Made by a program: the position numbers and the translations under genes. Shown one piece after another: positions 8,797-18,478 of a DNA stretch of 64,000 bases. Position 1 is the stretch's first letter, and each line of letters starts with the position of its first letter. Below the pieces are notes generated by a model. The model was not told where the DNA came from and searched no databases. It was given only the letters and a program-made list of their open reading frames with translations. The DNA comes from an uncultured Candidatus Melainabacteria bacterium (lineage in GTDB: Bacteria; Cyanobacteriota; Vampirovibrionia; Gastranaerophilales; Gastranaerophilaceae), in the NCBI GenBank assembly GCA_934754425.1, contig CAKVIN010000013.1, forward strand, positions 1-64,000, given 5' to 3'.

Positions 8797-9339
8797 TTAA
8801 CTTTGTGGAGCAAGCCAAGCTGTTACGTTTCGACCTTCTACCATTGGTTTCTTTTCCACCACCACAGGGTCATTAGCCAAATCTGTAATAAATCGGTTTG
8901 CTAAATCTATTGCTAAGCTTGAATGTTGCATTTCACGACCTCTTAACATAACAACAATTTTAACTTTGTTGCCTTGAGAAATAAACTTTCTAATATTTTT
9001 CAATCTTACTTCATAATCGTGAGTATCAATTTTATAACGAACTTTTACTTCTTTTATATCAATTACGTGTTGTTTTTTCTTAGCTTCTTTTGCTTTCTTT
9101 TCCAACTCGTATTTATATTTTCCATAATTTAATATTTTTGCTACAGGCGGAGCTTGGTTAGGACTGATTACTACCAAATCCAAATCCGCTTCTTCAGCCA
9201 TTCTTAACGCTTGTGATGTCGGTACAATCCCATGATTATTACCTTCTGCATCAATTAATCTGACTTCTCTTGCTCTAATTCTTTCATTTATTAGAGGCTT
9301 GTCCTTGCCTTTGTTTTGGCTTCTTTCTTCGTTTGCGAT
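8797..9339 (-). CDS. infC: Translation initiation factor IF-3, AUC start
   Basis: IF-3 binds the 30S subunit and checks the start codon. The 180-residue length equals that of E. coli IF-3. The N-terminal domain begins with PLINERIRAREVRLID and continues through GIVPTSQALR; the C-terminal domain has VKIVVMLRGRE. The only ATG in frame (9201) would delete half of the N-terminal domain. Upstream, in frame, the reading frame extends to a TAA, and the only codon at correct distance from AAAGGAG (8 nt) is ATC at 9339; no ATG, GTG or TTG lies between. A rare AUC start matches known infC autoregulation through non-AUG starts (AUU in E. coli). rpmI and rplT do not follow. Confidence 0.9.
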   Translation of the reverse strand: MANEERSQNKGKDKPLINERIRAREVRLIDAEGNNHGIVPTSQALRMAEEADLDLVVISPNQAPPVAKILNYGKYKYELEKKAKEAKKKQHVIDIKEVKVRYKIDTHDYEVRLKNIRKFISQGNKVKIVVMLRGREMQHSSLAIDLANRFITDLANDPVVVEKKPMVEGRNVTAWLAPQS

Positions 9340-9422
9340 GACTTGTTCTCCTTTATTTTATTACTATTATACTATTTTACAATATTTATAATACCATGCC
9401 TGCGCCATTTTTCAAGTATTTA

Positions 9423-10475
9423 CTAATTTTCCGTTCCTGATGCATATACAGGATTTAACGCAAGCCATTTATATGTTTCATTCATTTGAGGAATATCCAT
9501 AACATAAGTACCGCCATAACGTCCTCTTACAAAAGTTATGTAACCTTCTTCCGCCAAATTGTCCAACGCTTTTTTTATAGTTTTTGCACTAACTTTATAC
9601 ATTTCTGCAAATTGAGTAATCGCCGGCAATTTAGCTCCGACTTCACCGTTGTCAGAGATATAATGACGTAGCTTTTGCTCAACACGTTCATAAAAATATA
9701 ATTCATTTTTTGTAGAATTATCAATAACGACAGTTCCGTATTGTCCTCTTCTGGTAAAAAGTATTCCGTCTTTTGCCAAAAGTTTAATTGCATCGTGAAT
9801 TGTTTTTACACTCACACCGAATTTTTTTGCTAAATCAAAATTTGCCGGTAACTTGTCACCAATTTTACACTCTTTTTCTACATAATCTTTAAGGTTAATG
9901 GCAATTTTTTCAACCAATGTTTGAACTTGCACCTTCTCAACATCAAAATTCATACTAGAAATTATAAAAGTATTACCTTCTTTTTTTATAATTTTTTCAG
10001 TAATTAAACAATTAATTGCCATGCGTGTTGTCGCTACAGAAATACCGATAATTTCGCTCAACTTTCTACTTGCAAGTAAATAATCACCAACTTTATACTC
10101 GTTTTTGAGCAAAAATTCCTTGATAGTTTCTACTGCCATTTCTCTTTTAGAAGTCAATTTTTCTGCTACGTTATTACTGTTTAAAGGTTTTATATATGTA
10201 CCAATTCTTTGTTTAGATTCAACTAATCCATAATCTTCCACATTCCTAAATACATTTTGAATAGTCCCTTTGCTCACACCGATATGAAATGCCAGGTCTT
10301 CTTTTAACGGCAACAAATCATAAGGCTTAATACTTTTTGTACTAAGCGATTTTTTTATCCAATTTATTAACCAATCAGATATTTTATTAACTTTATTTTC
10401 ACCGATTAAAAAACTATGTACGTGCGGTGACATTTCAGCAACAGTAATACGTCGCTGCGTGTAATTTTGTAACAT
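9423..10475 (-). CDS. Regulator with four tandem GntR-type winged helices
   Basis: The 350-residue protein consists almost entirely of four GntR-like winged helix-turn-helix units, at about 28-92, 112-172, 182-252 and 257-331. Each has the GntR signature: a strand-turn (YDLLPLKEDL, GDYLLASRKL, GDKLPANFDL, GAKLPAITQF), a recognition helix (VSKGTIQNV, ISVATTRMA, VSVKTIHDA, VSAKTIKKA) and a G-x-Y/G wing. No effector-binding domain (FadR, UTRA or MocR type) is present. It is therefore probably a DNA-binding protein that reads several half-sites. The start follows AAAGG by 5 nt. It is monocistronic and its target is unknown. Confidence 0.85.
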   Translation of the reverse strand: MLQNYTQRRITVAEMSPHVHSFLIGENKVNKISDWLINWIKKSLSTKSIKPYDLLPLKEDLAFHIGVSKGTIQNVFRNVEDYGLVESKQRIGTYIKPLNSNNVAEKLTSKREMAVETIKEFLLKNEYKVGDYLLASRKLSEIIGISVATTRMAINCLITEKIIKKEGNTFIISSMNFDVEKVQVQTLVEKIAINLKDYVEKECKIGDKLPANFDLAKKFGVSVKTIHDAIKLLAKDGILFTRRGQYGTVVIDNSTKNELYFYERVEQKLRHYISDNGEVGAKLPAITQFAEMYKVSAKTIKKALDNLAEEGYITFVRGRYGGTYVMDIPQMNETYKWLALNPVYASGTEN

Positions 10476-10608
10476 AAAAACCTTTATTATTGGATTAATA
10501 CTCTAAATATACCCTATAATATAAAAACATTCAAGAGTATCACCAACAATAAGTCATATTTTGTTACAAATATTTGTTTTTACTTAATAAAACGAACAAA
10601 TTACTAAT

Positions 10609-12342
10609 TTATGCTTGTAGTACCGTTGTATTTATAACATCAACAAAATCAAATTTATTGGTATCAAAAACACCTTTATCAGTAATTTTGAGTTCAGGAA
10701 TTACAGGAAGTGATAAAAATCCCATAGTCATGAATGGGTCGTTTAATTCACATCCGATAGAATGTGCAGCCTGATTTAGTTCTTCACATTTATTTACAAC
10801 ATAATCAAATTCTCTATCGGACATTAAACCTGCGATAGGAAGTGCAAGTTGTGAAATAATTTCGCCATCTTTTACAACGACTTTACCACCTTTACATTTA
10901 ATTAAAGTTACAGCAGCTGTATACATATCAGCATCATTTGTACCTATAACAATCATGTTGTGCGAATCGTGTGCAACCGTAGAAGCTATTGCACCACATT
11001 TCAGATTAAATCCTTTAACAAAACCTTTACCAATGTTTCCAGTAGCTCTATGACGCTCAATTACGCATATTTTAAGTGTATCATTTTCAACATTACTAAT
11101 TGCATTTCCGTCTTCAACAAGAGCTTCTGATTCAACAGATTTTGTAATCAATTGATGAGGAACAACTTCTATAGCCTTAACACAAATTTTGCCATCCGGC
11201 TCATTTACACTGATTTTAAAATCTTCTGGTGTAATCCATCTGACATTAACTGAGTTTCTTACTGCAAGTGCTTCACCTTGCGGAATTTCTACTGCCAATT
11301 TACCATTATGCGCAATAATGTTACCATTTTTCATAACAATATCCGGCTTAAATGATTTTAAATCAGGTAAAACAAGCAAGTCTGCTTTATACCCTGGAGC
11401 AACTGCACCAAGATTTTGGAGTCCAAAATATTCTGCAGTATTCAAACTTGCAACCTGAATAGCCTTAATAGGGTCAACTCCTGCTTCTACAGTACGTCTG
11501 ACCATTCCATTTATGTGTTCTTTCAAATCTGAAGGATGTCTATCATCTGTTACAAAAACACATTTACGGGTATTGCAATTTTTTAGAACAGGAAGTAATG
11601 CATCCAAATCTTTTGCTGCAGTTCCTTCTCTAATCATAACGTACATTCCAAGTCTGATTCTTTCAATTGCTTCTTCCGGTGTTGTGCATTCGTGGTCAGA
11701 TTTTACTCCGCTTGCAACATATGCACACAAATCTTTTCCGCTTAAATAAGGAGCATGACCGTCAATGCGTTTTTCTTTTGATTTTGCAAGTTCCAATTTT
11801 GCCATTACATTGTTATCAAGATTTAAAACTCCGGGAAAATTCATCATTTCTGCAAGTCCCAGAACCCAAGGTTTATCAATCAAAAGCGACAAGTCATAGC
11901 TATTCAAATCAAAACCGGATGTTTCAAACGGAGTAGCCGGAACGCAAGAAGGAAGCATTGTAAATACATCCATTGGAAGATTTTTGACTGCTTCATGCAT
12001 AAAACTTATACCGTGCAAACCTAATACATTTGAAATTTCATGCGGGTCAATAATTACAGTAGTTGTACCTGCAGGTAATACAACACTTGCAAATTCTTTC
12101 GGCAACATCATTGCACTTTCCAAGTGAACGTGCCCGTCAATAAATGAAGGTGAAACGTACGCTCCGTTGACATCAATTTCTTTTTCACCGGAATAATTTT
12201 CTCCAATACCTGCAATAATTCCGTCTACGATTGCAATATCACCCTTGTAAATTTCTTCCGAAAGTACATTTACAATGTTCGCATTTTTTATAACTAAATC
12301 TGCTTTTTCTATTCCTCTTGCTACGTTTATAATATTTCCCAT
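10609..12342 (-). CDS. ade: Adenine deaminase
   Basis: This 577-residue amidohydrolase converts adenine to hypoxanthine and ammonia for purine salvage. Metal-binding motifs are visible: SFIDGHVHLESAM near residue 70, IIDPHEI, and DGHAPYLSG; VTDDRHPSDL and the C-terminal VAHDSHNMIVIG fit the Ade family. Length is normal. AGGTG precedes the ATG by 5 nt within the tail of the upstream gene, so it is co-transcribed with the hypothetical gene at 12350. Confidence 0.95.
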   Translation of the reverse strand: MGNIINVARGIEKADLVIKNANIVNVLSEEIYKGDIAIVDGIIAGIGENYSGEKEIDVNGAYVSPSFIDGHVHLESAMMLPKEFASVVLPAGTTTVIIDPHEISNVLGLHGISFMHEAVKNLPMDVFTMLPSCVPATPFETSGFDLNSYDLSLLIDKPWVLGLAEMMNFPGVLNLDNNVMAKLELAKSKEKRIDGHAPYLSGKDLCAYVASGVKSDHECTTPEEAIERIRLGMYVMIREGTAAKDLDALLPVLKNCNTRKCVFVTDDRHPSDLKEHINGMVRRTVEAGVDPIKAIQVASLNTAEYFGLQNLGAVAPGYKADLLVLPDLKSFKPDIVMKNGNIIAHNGKLAVEIPQGEALAVRNSVNVRWITPEDFKISVNEPDGKICVKAIEVVPHQLITKSVESEALVEDGNAISNVENDTLKICVIERHRATGNIGKGFVKGFNLKCGAIASTVAHDSHNMIVIGTNDADMYTAAVTLIKCKGGKVVVKDGEIISQLALPIAGLMSDREFDYVVNKCEELNQAAHSIGCELNDPFMTMGFLSLPVIPELKITDKGVFDTNKFDFVDVINTTVLQA

Positions 12343-12349
12343 TTTTCAC

Positions 12350-12928
12350 CTACAAAATCAAATTTTTATAATCAATTAGTTTTGACAAATCTTCATTTTT
12401 AATAACTTCATCAATAATATCTTTAAATTTTTCAGCATTTTCTTGTTTCATATTTTCAGGTAAAACAATATCTTTGTTTGTTCTTGAATTCACAAAACCC
12501 TTATTCAATAGTAAAAATTCTCGATACAATTTTAAAATTTTCACATCGTCTTCATTAAATTTGTAATCCATACCAAGAAAATACTTCATATCTTTTGGAA
12601 ACAATTCTAAAAATTTAATCATAAAATCTGTATCAGATGTATTCTCTTCTTCATTATATTCTCCGCCCAAACAAGGATTATTTAAAATTTCTTGCTCCGG
12701 TTGAGATTTTATATAAGCTGCCCACATAAGACATCCAACATAAAACCCGAGGTTATTGCTAAACATTTCCAAAAACTTTTTATAATATTGTCTAAATTTC
12801 ATTTTCTTTTGAGAAAGATTTTTAAATCTGTTAATATCTACATACAAATATTCAACAGTACCCCTAAAAGCTAAAATAAATGGTCCAAACCCAGGATCAA
12901 ACTCTAAACCTGATATTTTTTTTGACAT
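12350..12928 (-). CDS. Hypothetical protein
   Basis: I do not recognise this 192-residue protein. It has no signal peptide. An aromatic, hydrophobic stretch (NLGFYVGCLMWAAY, about 58-71) could be a buried helix, and the C-terminal half is acidic and helical. AAAGGAA precedes the ATG. It stands 7 bp upstream of adenine deaminase in the same direction, which implies co-transcription but not necessarily related function. Confidence 0.65.
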   Translation of the reverse strand: MSKKISGLEFDPGFGPFILAFRGTVEYLYVDINRFKNLSQKKMKFRQYYKKFLEMFSNNLGFYVGCLMWAAYIKSQPEQEILNNPCLGGEYNEEENTSDTDFMIKFLELFPKDMKYFLGMDYKFNEDDVKILKLYREFLLLNKGFVNSRTNKDIVLPENMKQENAEKFKDIIDEVIKNEDLSKLIDYKNLIL

Positions 12929-13044
12929 AACAATTTCCTTTTAAATATTTATACCATTTTAGTTTAACGAAATAGAATAGTCAATTATTTTATAAATCCC
13001 CAAAAGTTTTATCAAATAAACAACATATTAATACACAAAAAAGA

Positions 13045-13071
13045 AAGAAGCCGTATATCCTACGACTTCTT
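13045..13071 (-). terminator. Terminator of the SLH-protein gene
   Basis: Arms 13045-13054 and 13062-13071 pair over 10 bp with one wobble, and on the minus strand the stem is followed by TCTTTTTT. It lies 30 nt past the SLH gene stop. Confidence 0.75.
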
Positions 13072-13100
13072 CCCCCCTGTATGAGCGAACGACTAACTTA

Positions 13101-15050
13101 CTATTCGCCGCTGCAACCAAATGCGATTGTAACATGTTCTTTAGGGTTAATAGTTGAGATTTTATAACCTTTAGCATCAACCAAGTAGCCAACTTCGTCA
13201 CCTGTTGCTTGTGCTAAACCAACAGTACCTGAGATTGCTGTTCTTGTTAAGTCAATTGGAGCCTTAACAGTGTCTTTTACTACGTCGCCCAAGCTTCTGC
13301 CGGCAGCCATAAATTGACCTTGGAAAGTTTCTCCTAAAGCAATACCTGTACCAGAAGCAACGTCTTCTAAAGCGTTACCTAAGTTAGACAACATACCGCC
13401 TGTTGTTCTGCCTACGATACCTAACATTTGACCACCCCAAGTAAGTGGAGCTGTAACAATTCTGGATACGATATTTGGAGTATTAGATTTGTTGATTTCT
13501 GCGTTAAGTATTTGTCTAGGTAATGTTGCTTTATGACCGCAGTGTTCTATTTCTGTGAACGCAAGTTTTAAAGCACCTTTTTGACAACCAGAAGGTCTGA
13601 TTACTTCTACAACCTTACCATATACTTTAGAACCGCAAGGATATAGTTGACCATTGATTGTAACATCTTCTAATGTCTTAGCCGCAAATCTTTGACCTAC
13701 GTGAGAAGATTTAGCTGTTACTTGATCCTTAAATTCTAACTGTAATGTTGGAATTTTAACGATTTCTTCGTTTTCAACGAATGCTTTTTTATCAACAGGA
13801 CAAATTGGGCAATCATTGTTTGCAGTTACAGGGTTTTTATCAATACCTGCTGCAACACGAATATTTTGTAACATTGCTGCTATATCAGCACGAGAAGCAT
13901 CTTTGAATGGCGCAATTGTATTAGGATTTGGAGAATTATTTAAAGCACCTTTATCTAAAGCAATTGCTATAGGTATTTGAGCCCACTCAGGAACGGTATT
14001 ACCGTCACAATATTTAGATAAGATTTCTTGTGCTTTACATTTATCCATTGTCGAACATTTAACTCCCTTAGATAAAGCGCAAAGAGCTTCGGCACGAGTT
14101 ACGTTATGAGCCGGTTCGAATTTGCCGTTAGGATATCCTTTTAACAAATCTTGGTGAACAGCGGCCGTAATTGCAGAATTAGCCCAATGATTTGTCGGAA
14201 CATCAGAGAACAATTTTTCCGGTGCACAACTGTACATGTCTTTGTCTAAACCTTTAACCAACATAGTTGCAAATTCTGCACGAGTAATGTTACGTGAAGG
14301 CTTGAACAATCTGTCCGGATAACCTACTACAATATCATTTGTAGCAAGTTTATCGATTTCGCAGGAAGCCCAGTATCCGTCAGGTACGTCCGGAAACATT
14401 TGCAAGCCTGCTGCAGCACCTGTCATGTTGTTAAATGGTGACAAATCAAAAGGAACTAATGTCTTTTTGATTGCTTGCATAGAATTTGCGGTACCCATTT
14501 GAATTGGACAGCCGTTTCCGTCCATTTTTGCTTCATCTCTAATAATTGGTGAGCCGTTGTGTCTTGGCATATCATTCAAACAAGGAATGTTTGAAGCTGC
14601 ACCAGTAGTAGCTCCGTCTGTAGCAACAGTTGTACCCATTGTTCCTGCAGTAAGTTTGTTGATTTCTCTATTTACTGAGAAACCTTCTGCTTTGTAGATA
14701 GAATCTTTTTGTGTACCTACAAAATTGTTGTACCCGTAAACAGCGTTAGGATATGAATAAACTTGCTTCATATCTTCTTTTGCTAAATCTTTTACACCAG
14801 GGCACAAGGCGCATGAAGGAATCGGATCCGGTTCACATTGAGGAGCTGCTCCACAACCGCAGTCAGGTTGTGGCATTGCTTCACAAGGGCAAGCTGCACC
14901 TGTAACTTCCGGAATTTCTTCAATAGGACAAGCTCCCTGAGTAACAACAGGACGCTCGTCACATGGGCACGCTGCCATTACCGTATTAAATGAACATGTT
15001 GCTATACCAACGGTAATTGCAGCCGCCACAGTAAGTTTTCTAATCGTCAT
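13101..15050 (-). CDS. Secreted Cys-rich S-layer homology protein
   Basis: The 649-residue protein begins with a signal peptide (KLTVAAAITVGIATCSF, likely cleavage after VMA). A Cys/Pro-rich segment follows (about 27-85) with repeated CPC, CPI and CGCG motifs. Three SLH domains (about 218-265, 283-330, 345-395) carry FPDVPDGYWA, FSDVPTNHWA and ITRAEFATML. SLH domains bind cell-wall polymers, or the peptidoglycan in cyanobacterial-type SLH porins. The C-terminal 230 residues are not a porin barrel: a small beta domain (VTINGQLYPCGSKVYGKVV) is followed by a Gly/Ala-rich helical stretch. An ideal AAGGAGG site precedes the ATG. The role is probably structural at the envelope. Confidence 0.85.
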   Translation of the reverse strand: MTIRKLTVAAAITVGIATCSFNTVMAACPCDERPVVTQGACPIEEIPEVTGAACPCEAMPQPDCGCGAAPQCEPDPIPSCALCPGVKDLAKEDMKQVYSYPNAVYGYNNFVGTQKDSIYKAEGFSVNREINKLTAGTMGTTVATDGATTGAASNIPCLNDMPRHNGSPIIRDEAKMDGNGCPIQMGTANSMQAIKKTLVPFDLSPFNNMTGAAAGLQMFPDVPDGYWASCEIDKLATNDIVVGYPDRLFKPSRNITRAEFATMLVKGLDKDMYSCAPEKLFSDVPTNHWANSAITAAVHQDLLKGYPNGKFEPAHNVTRAEALCALSKGVKCSTMDKCKAQEILSKYCDGNTVPEWAQIPIAIALDKGALNNSPNPNTIAPFKDASRADIAAMLQNIRVAAGIDKNPVTANNDCPICPVDKKAFVENEEIVKIPTLQLEFKDQVTAKSSHVGQRFAAKTLEDVTINGQLYPCGSKVYGKVVEVIRPSGCQKGALKLAFTEIEHCGHKATLPRQILNAEINKSNTPNIVSRIVTAPLTWGGQMLGIVGRTTGGMLSNLGNALEDVASGTGIALGETFQGQFMAAGRSLGDVVKDTVKAPIDLTRTAISGTVGLAQATGDEVGYLVDAKGYKISTINPKEHVTIAFGCSGE

Positions 15051-15338
15051 TTTAACCTCCTTTTTGATAGGTAGAGTAGATGTTTGGTCTATTGATTCAG
15101 AAGCTTATGTCCATTATTTATTTAAGGAATTTTATAGTTTCTAAATTCATTAGTATTTATCCAATTAGCATTTACCCCTTCCTGAGTTACCTCAAGAAAA
15201 CTAACTTCTAAATTATGGAATTTTTTGGAGATTAAAACATTACCTAAAAAGAGAATCCGATTGGGGAATTATGATATGGGTTAACAAGCGAATAAATGAT
15301 AGGGAGAGGAATTGACGAAAAAATGAGTTTCAACATCA
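15051..15338. other. 288-bp gap upstream of the SLH gene
   Basis: No gene was found. An 8-bp stem with a four-base loop (15179-15198) is the only clear structure, and on the minus strand it would lie about 130 nt 5' of the SLH start codon. I could not assign it to a known riboswitch class. The region presumably holds the SLH promoter and a long leader. Confidence 0.4.
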
Positions 15339-15959
15339 CTATTTACTTAATGATTTTGAAATAATTATATATAAATTAACCAATAAGAAGCCGAGGAACA
15401 TTCCTGCAATTACATCGACCGGAAAATGAACGCCGAGCCAAAGTCTTGATACACCGACCATAAATATCCAGCCGCCAAAAAGTATTGTTAAAAAATATCT
15501 CCAGAAATCAGATTTGGCATAATGTAACACAAGATAAATTAATATCCCATAAAAACACATTGTTGTAGATGAATGTCCTGATGGAAAACTAAACCCCGGA
15601 TATACACAAGGTCTTTCTCTACATACAAAATTTTTGATTAAATCAGTTACCACAAAACTTGCTTGAGTAAAAAATACTAACAAGAAGGCTTTCATATATC
15701 TTTTTTCTGAAACAAGAACGCTCCCTGCTGCAATTTGTGGCCACAACATATTATAATCACGACCAAAAGATGAACAAAATTGTGGAATATAACTCGGATA
15801 AGGTGAAAGAGCAAGACGAATCGAATGCAAAACATTTCCGTCAAACTCCCTCAAGTTTGGCATATACAAAACCAAAACGGTTAACACTGTTACTACTATT
15901 AAAGAAATAATTACATAATTCCAATTAAGCGCCAAGCTATATTCTTTTTGACGTGCCAT
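15339..15959 (-). CDS. PAP2-superfamily membrane phosphatase
   Basis: The 206-residue protein has about five membrane helices and the three PAP2 phosphatase motifs: K-x6-RP (KNFVCRERP), PSGH (FPSGHSSTTM) and SR-x5-H-x3-D (SRLWLGVHFPVD). Relatives dephosphorylate phosphatidic acid, undecaprenyl pyrophosphate or related lipids on the outer face of the inner membrane; UppP-type recycling of the peptidoglycan carrier is possible. I prefer the ATG at 15959, with GGAAGG about 5 nt upstream, over an upstream GTG at 15980 that overlaps the preceding gene. Confidence 0.88.
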   Translation of the reverse strand: MARQKEYSLALNWNYVIISLIVVTVLTVLVLYMPNLREFDGNVLHSIRLALSPYPSYIPQFCSSFGRDYNMLWPQIAAGSVLVSEKRYMKAFLLVFFTQASFVVTDLIKNFVCRERPCVYPGFSFPSGHSSTTMCFYGILIYLVLHYAKSDFWRYFLTILFGGWIFMVGVSRLWLGVHFPVDVIAGMFLGFLLVNLYIIISKSLSK

Positions 15960-15969
15960 TTTGACCTTC

Positions 15970-16470
15970 CTATATTCCACCCTTTAGTCTTGAAACTACA
16001 TTAAAAAATTTATTAAATACTGTCATAACAAGCGGAGTTATTTCACTTACAAAAACTGCGAAGAAGAATAAAGCTGCAACGACTGCAACAAGTTTTTGGA
16101 TATCAGAAAACATAAATACTTTATTGTTTCTAAAATCATCTATACCTTTGTATTCATCCGTAAAAGGTTTTACAGGAAGTTTTTCTTCAATACGTTCCAA
16201 AACATTTGCGTATTTAACCTTGATTAAAGTGTTATAAGAATCAACATTCATCCACCAAAGCGTACAAACGGCAGTGCCCATAAGAGAAAACACAAGTGTT
16301 GCCGAAATTTTATTTAGAAAAACTACATTTCCTGTATAAATCAAAGCAATCAAAAGAACAAAAATTGATGCCATATAAAATCTATTTGTATTAAAATTTC
16401 TATCAATAAAATTCTCTTTTTGCTCAGAATACATTTTGTATTCTCTAAATATTAGCTCATCTCTATCCAT
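15970..16470 (-). CDS. Small membrane protein, RipA-like
   Basis: The 166-residue protein begins with a charged helix (LIFREYKMYSEQKENF), then two membrane segments (about 33-50 and 57-75), a soluble loop, and a third segment near 125-145. This arrangement, including an initial EYKMY/EQKE-type helix followed by a paired hairpin, resembles the RipA family of oligomeric membrane proteins; I hold that only loosely. It lies 10 nt upstream of the PAP2 gene and downstream of ftsH, on the same strand. Confidence 0.6.
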   Translation of the reverse strand: MDRDELIFREYKMYSEQKENFIDRNFNTNRFYMASIFVLLIALIYTGNVVFLNKISATLVFSLMGTAVCTLWWMNVDSYNTLIKVKYANVLERIEEKLPVKPFTDEYKGIDDFRNNKVFMFSDIQKLVAVVAALFFFAVFVSEITPLVMTVFNKFFNVVSRLKGGI

Positions 16471-16500
16471 TCTCTATTTGTCCTTTCGTGATTTTTAAAT

Positions 16501-18375
16501 TTATGCTTGTTCTCTTCTTTCTCTTACTTCATTCATCAAACTTTCAAATTCTTTTTCATCAAGTGTTTCTTTTTCAAGAAGAGTTTTTGCAATGTGTTCT
16601 AACATATCTCTGTTGTCACTTAATAGTTGCATTGCATGGTCATACTGTTTATCAACAATCTTTTTAACTTCTTTATCAATATCAGCAGCAATTTCTTCTG
16701 AGAAATCTCTTGTATTGCCAAAATTTCTGCCCATAAAAATATGTTCTTGTTCTTTGCCGTAAGCAAGATTACCCATTTTTTCACTCATACCGTAAGTTGT
16801 AACCATACTTCTTGCTAAATTAGAAACTTTTTCCAAGTCATTTGAAGCACCTGTTGTAATGTTGTCTTTTCCGTAAACAAGTTCTTCTGCAACTCTTCCG
16901 CCTAAAATCATTGCGATTCTATCAAGCAATTGGTTTTTACGCATAGTTAAATGGTCTTTTTCAGGAAGTGTAAGAGTTATACCTAAAGCCATACCTCTTG
17001 GAATGATTGAAACTTTGTGAAGAGGGTCGCAGTCTTTAAGGAGTTTTGCAAGAAGTGCGTGTCCAACTTCGTGGTAAGCTGTATTTTCTTTTTCCTCATC
17101 AGAAATAATTCGGCTTTTCTTTTCTGGGCCAGCCATAACTTTATCAATAGCTTCTTCTAAATTAGGCATTTCAATCTCAGATTTATCTTGTCTTGCAGCC
17201 AACAAAGCAGCTTCGTTTAATAAATTCTGCAAATCAGCACCTGTAAACCCTGGAGTACGTTTTGCCAATACTTTCAAATCTACTTCCTTAGCTAGAGGTT
17301 TATTTTTAGCGTGAACATTCAAAATCTGCTCTCTACCTAACACATCCGGCTTATTGATAACAATTTGTCTATCAAATCTTCCCGGACGCAATAAAGCATT
17401 ATCTAAAATGTCAGGTCTGTTTGTTGCAGCTAGGATAATAATATTAGTATTTTCGTCAAAACCATCCATCTCAACAAGTAATTGGTTAAGAGTTTGCTCT
17501 CTTTCGTCGTGTCCACCGCCCATGCCGGCACCTCTTTGACGACCAACAGCATCAATTTCATCAATAAACACAATACAAGGTTGATGTTTTTTTGCTTGTT
17601 CAAACAAATCTCTAACACGAGAAGCACCTACACCGACAAACATTTCAACGAAATCAGAACCGCTGATTGAGAAGAACGGAACACCTGCTTCTCCGGCAAC
17701 AGCTTTTGCCATCAAAGTTTTACCTGTACCAGGAGAACCTACTAATAAAACTCCTTTAGGAATTTTTGCGCCCAATTTTACGTATTTGTCAGAATGCTTA
17801 AGGAAATCAACGATTTCTTCAAGTTCTTTTTTCTCTTCATCAATACCTGCAACATCAGCAAATGTTGTTTTAACTTTATTATCCATAAGCATTTTTGCAC
17901 GACTTTTGCCAAATGACATAGCTTGTGCTCCGCCTGCTTGGATTGATTTTATGATAAGCATAATAAAACCAAGTACTAACATTATAGTCAAGAAAGACGA
18001 ACCTATGCCAAACATAGAACCTGATTCATTAACCTTTTTTGCGTTTATTTCAACATTATTATTTTCTAACTTATTAAGAATGTCTGAATTTTCAGGCAAA
18101 ACAACTTTGTATTGAAGTCTGGGAGCAGCAGGAATATCACCAAAAAGCGGACTTGTAGCTGATTTTTTTTCTGCAGGTTGTTTTATAGGAACTGCTATCA
18201 AAGAATCTTTTCCTAAATCAACATTTTTAATCTCTTTATTTTCCACTTTCTGTAAAAAATTTGTATATGATAATTCTTCCGTGCTGGAAGTCGGGCCGGC
18301 AAATAACATTGATACAAATGCCAAAACCATTATTCCTAATAGAATATACATACCAACTGATTGATTTTTCTTCAT
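16501..18375 (-). CDS. ftsH: ATP-dependent zinc metalloprotease FtsH
   Basis: FtsH is a membrane-bound AAA+ protease that degrades damaged membrane proteins and some regulators. The 624-residue protein has an N-terminal membrane helix (about 8-25), a periplasmic segment, a second helix (about 128-145), the AAA domain with Walker A VGSPGTGKT and Walker B CIVFIDEID, the SRH region RPGRFDR, and the zinc-binding HEVGH motif at about residue 426. GGGAG precedes the ATG by 9 nt. Confidence 0.97.
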   Translation of the reverse strand: MKKNQSVGMYILLGIMVLAFVSMLFAGPTSSTEELSYTNFLQKVENKEIKNVDLGKDSLIAVPIKQPAEKKSATSPLFGDIPAAPRLQYKVVLPENSDILNKLENNNVEINAKKVNESGSMFGIGSSFLTIMLVLGFIMLIIKSIQAGGAQAMSFGKSRAKMLMDNKVKTTFADVAGIDEEKKELEEIVDFLKHSDKYVKLGAKIPKGVLLVGSPGTGKTLMAKAVAGEAGVPFFSISGSDFVEMFVGVGASRVRDLFEQAKKHQPCIVFIDEIDAVGRQRGAGMGGGHDEREQTLNQLLVEMDGFDENTNIIILAATNRPDILDNALLRPGRFDRQIVINKPDVLGREQILNVHAKNKPLAKEVDLKVLAKRTPGFTGADLQNLLNEAALLAARQDKSEIEMPNLEEAIDKVMAGPEKKSRIISDEEKENTAYHEVGHALLAKLLKDCDPLHKVSIIPRGMALGITLTLPEKDHLTMRKNQLLDRIAMILGGRVAEELVYGKDNITTGASNDLEKVSNLARSMVTTYGMSEKMGNLAYGKEQEHIFMGRNFGNTRDFSEEIAADIDKEVKKIVDKQYDHAMQLLSDNRDMLEHIAKTLLEKETLDEKEFESLMNEVRERREQA

Positions 18376-18478
18376 ATGCTAAAACTCCCTTTATAATCTG
18401 TTGGCATTATAGCATAAAAAATCTTTAGGGGCTGTATAAATAGAAAATAATTAATTGATTTATTACAAGTTAAAATTT

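Noticed and set aside
14100..14130. tRNA-like GGTTCGAATTT segment
   Set aside because: It lies inside the SLH coding frame and no cloverleaf can be drawn around it.
15051..15338. Riboswitch upstream of the SLH gene
   Set aside because: One short hairpin is present but no recognisable aptamer core or terminator/antiterminator pair.
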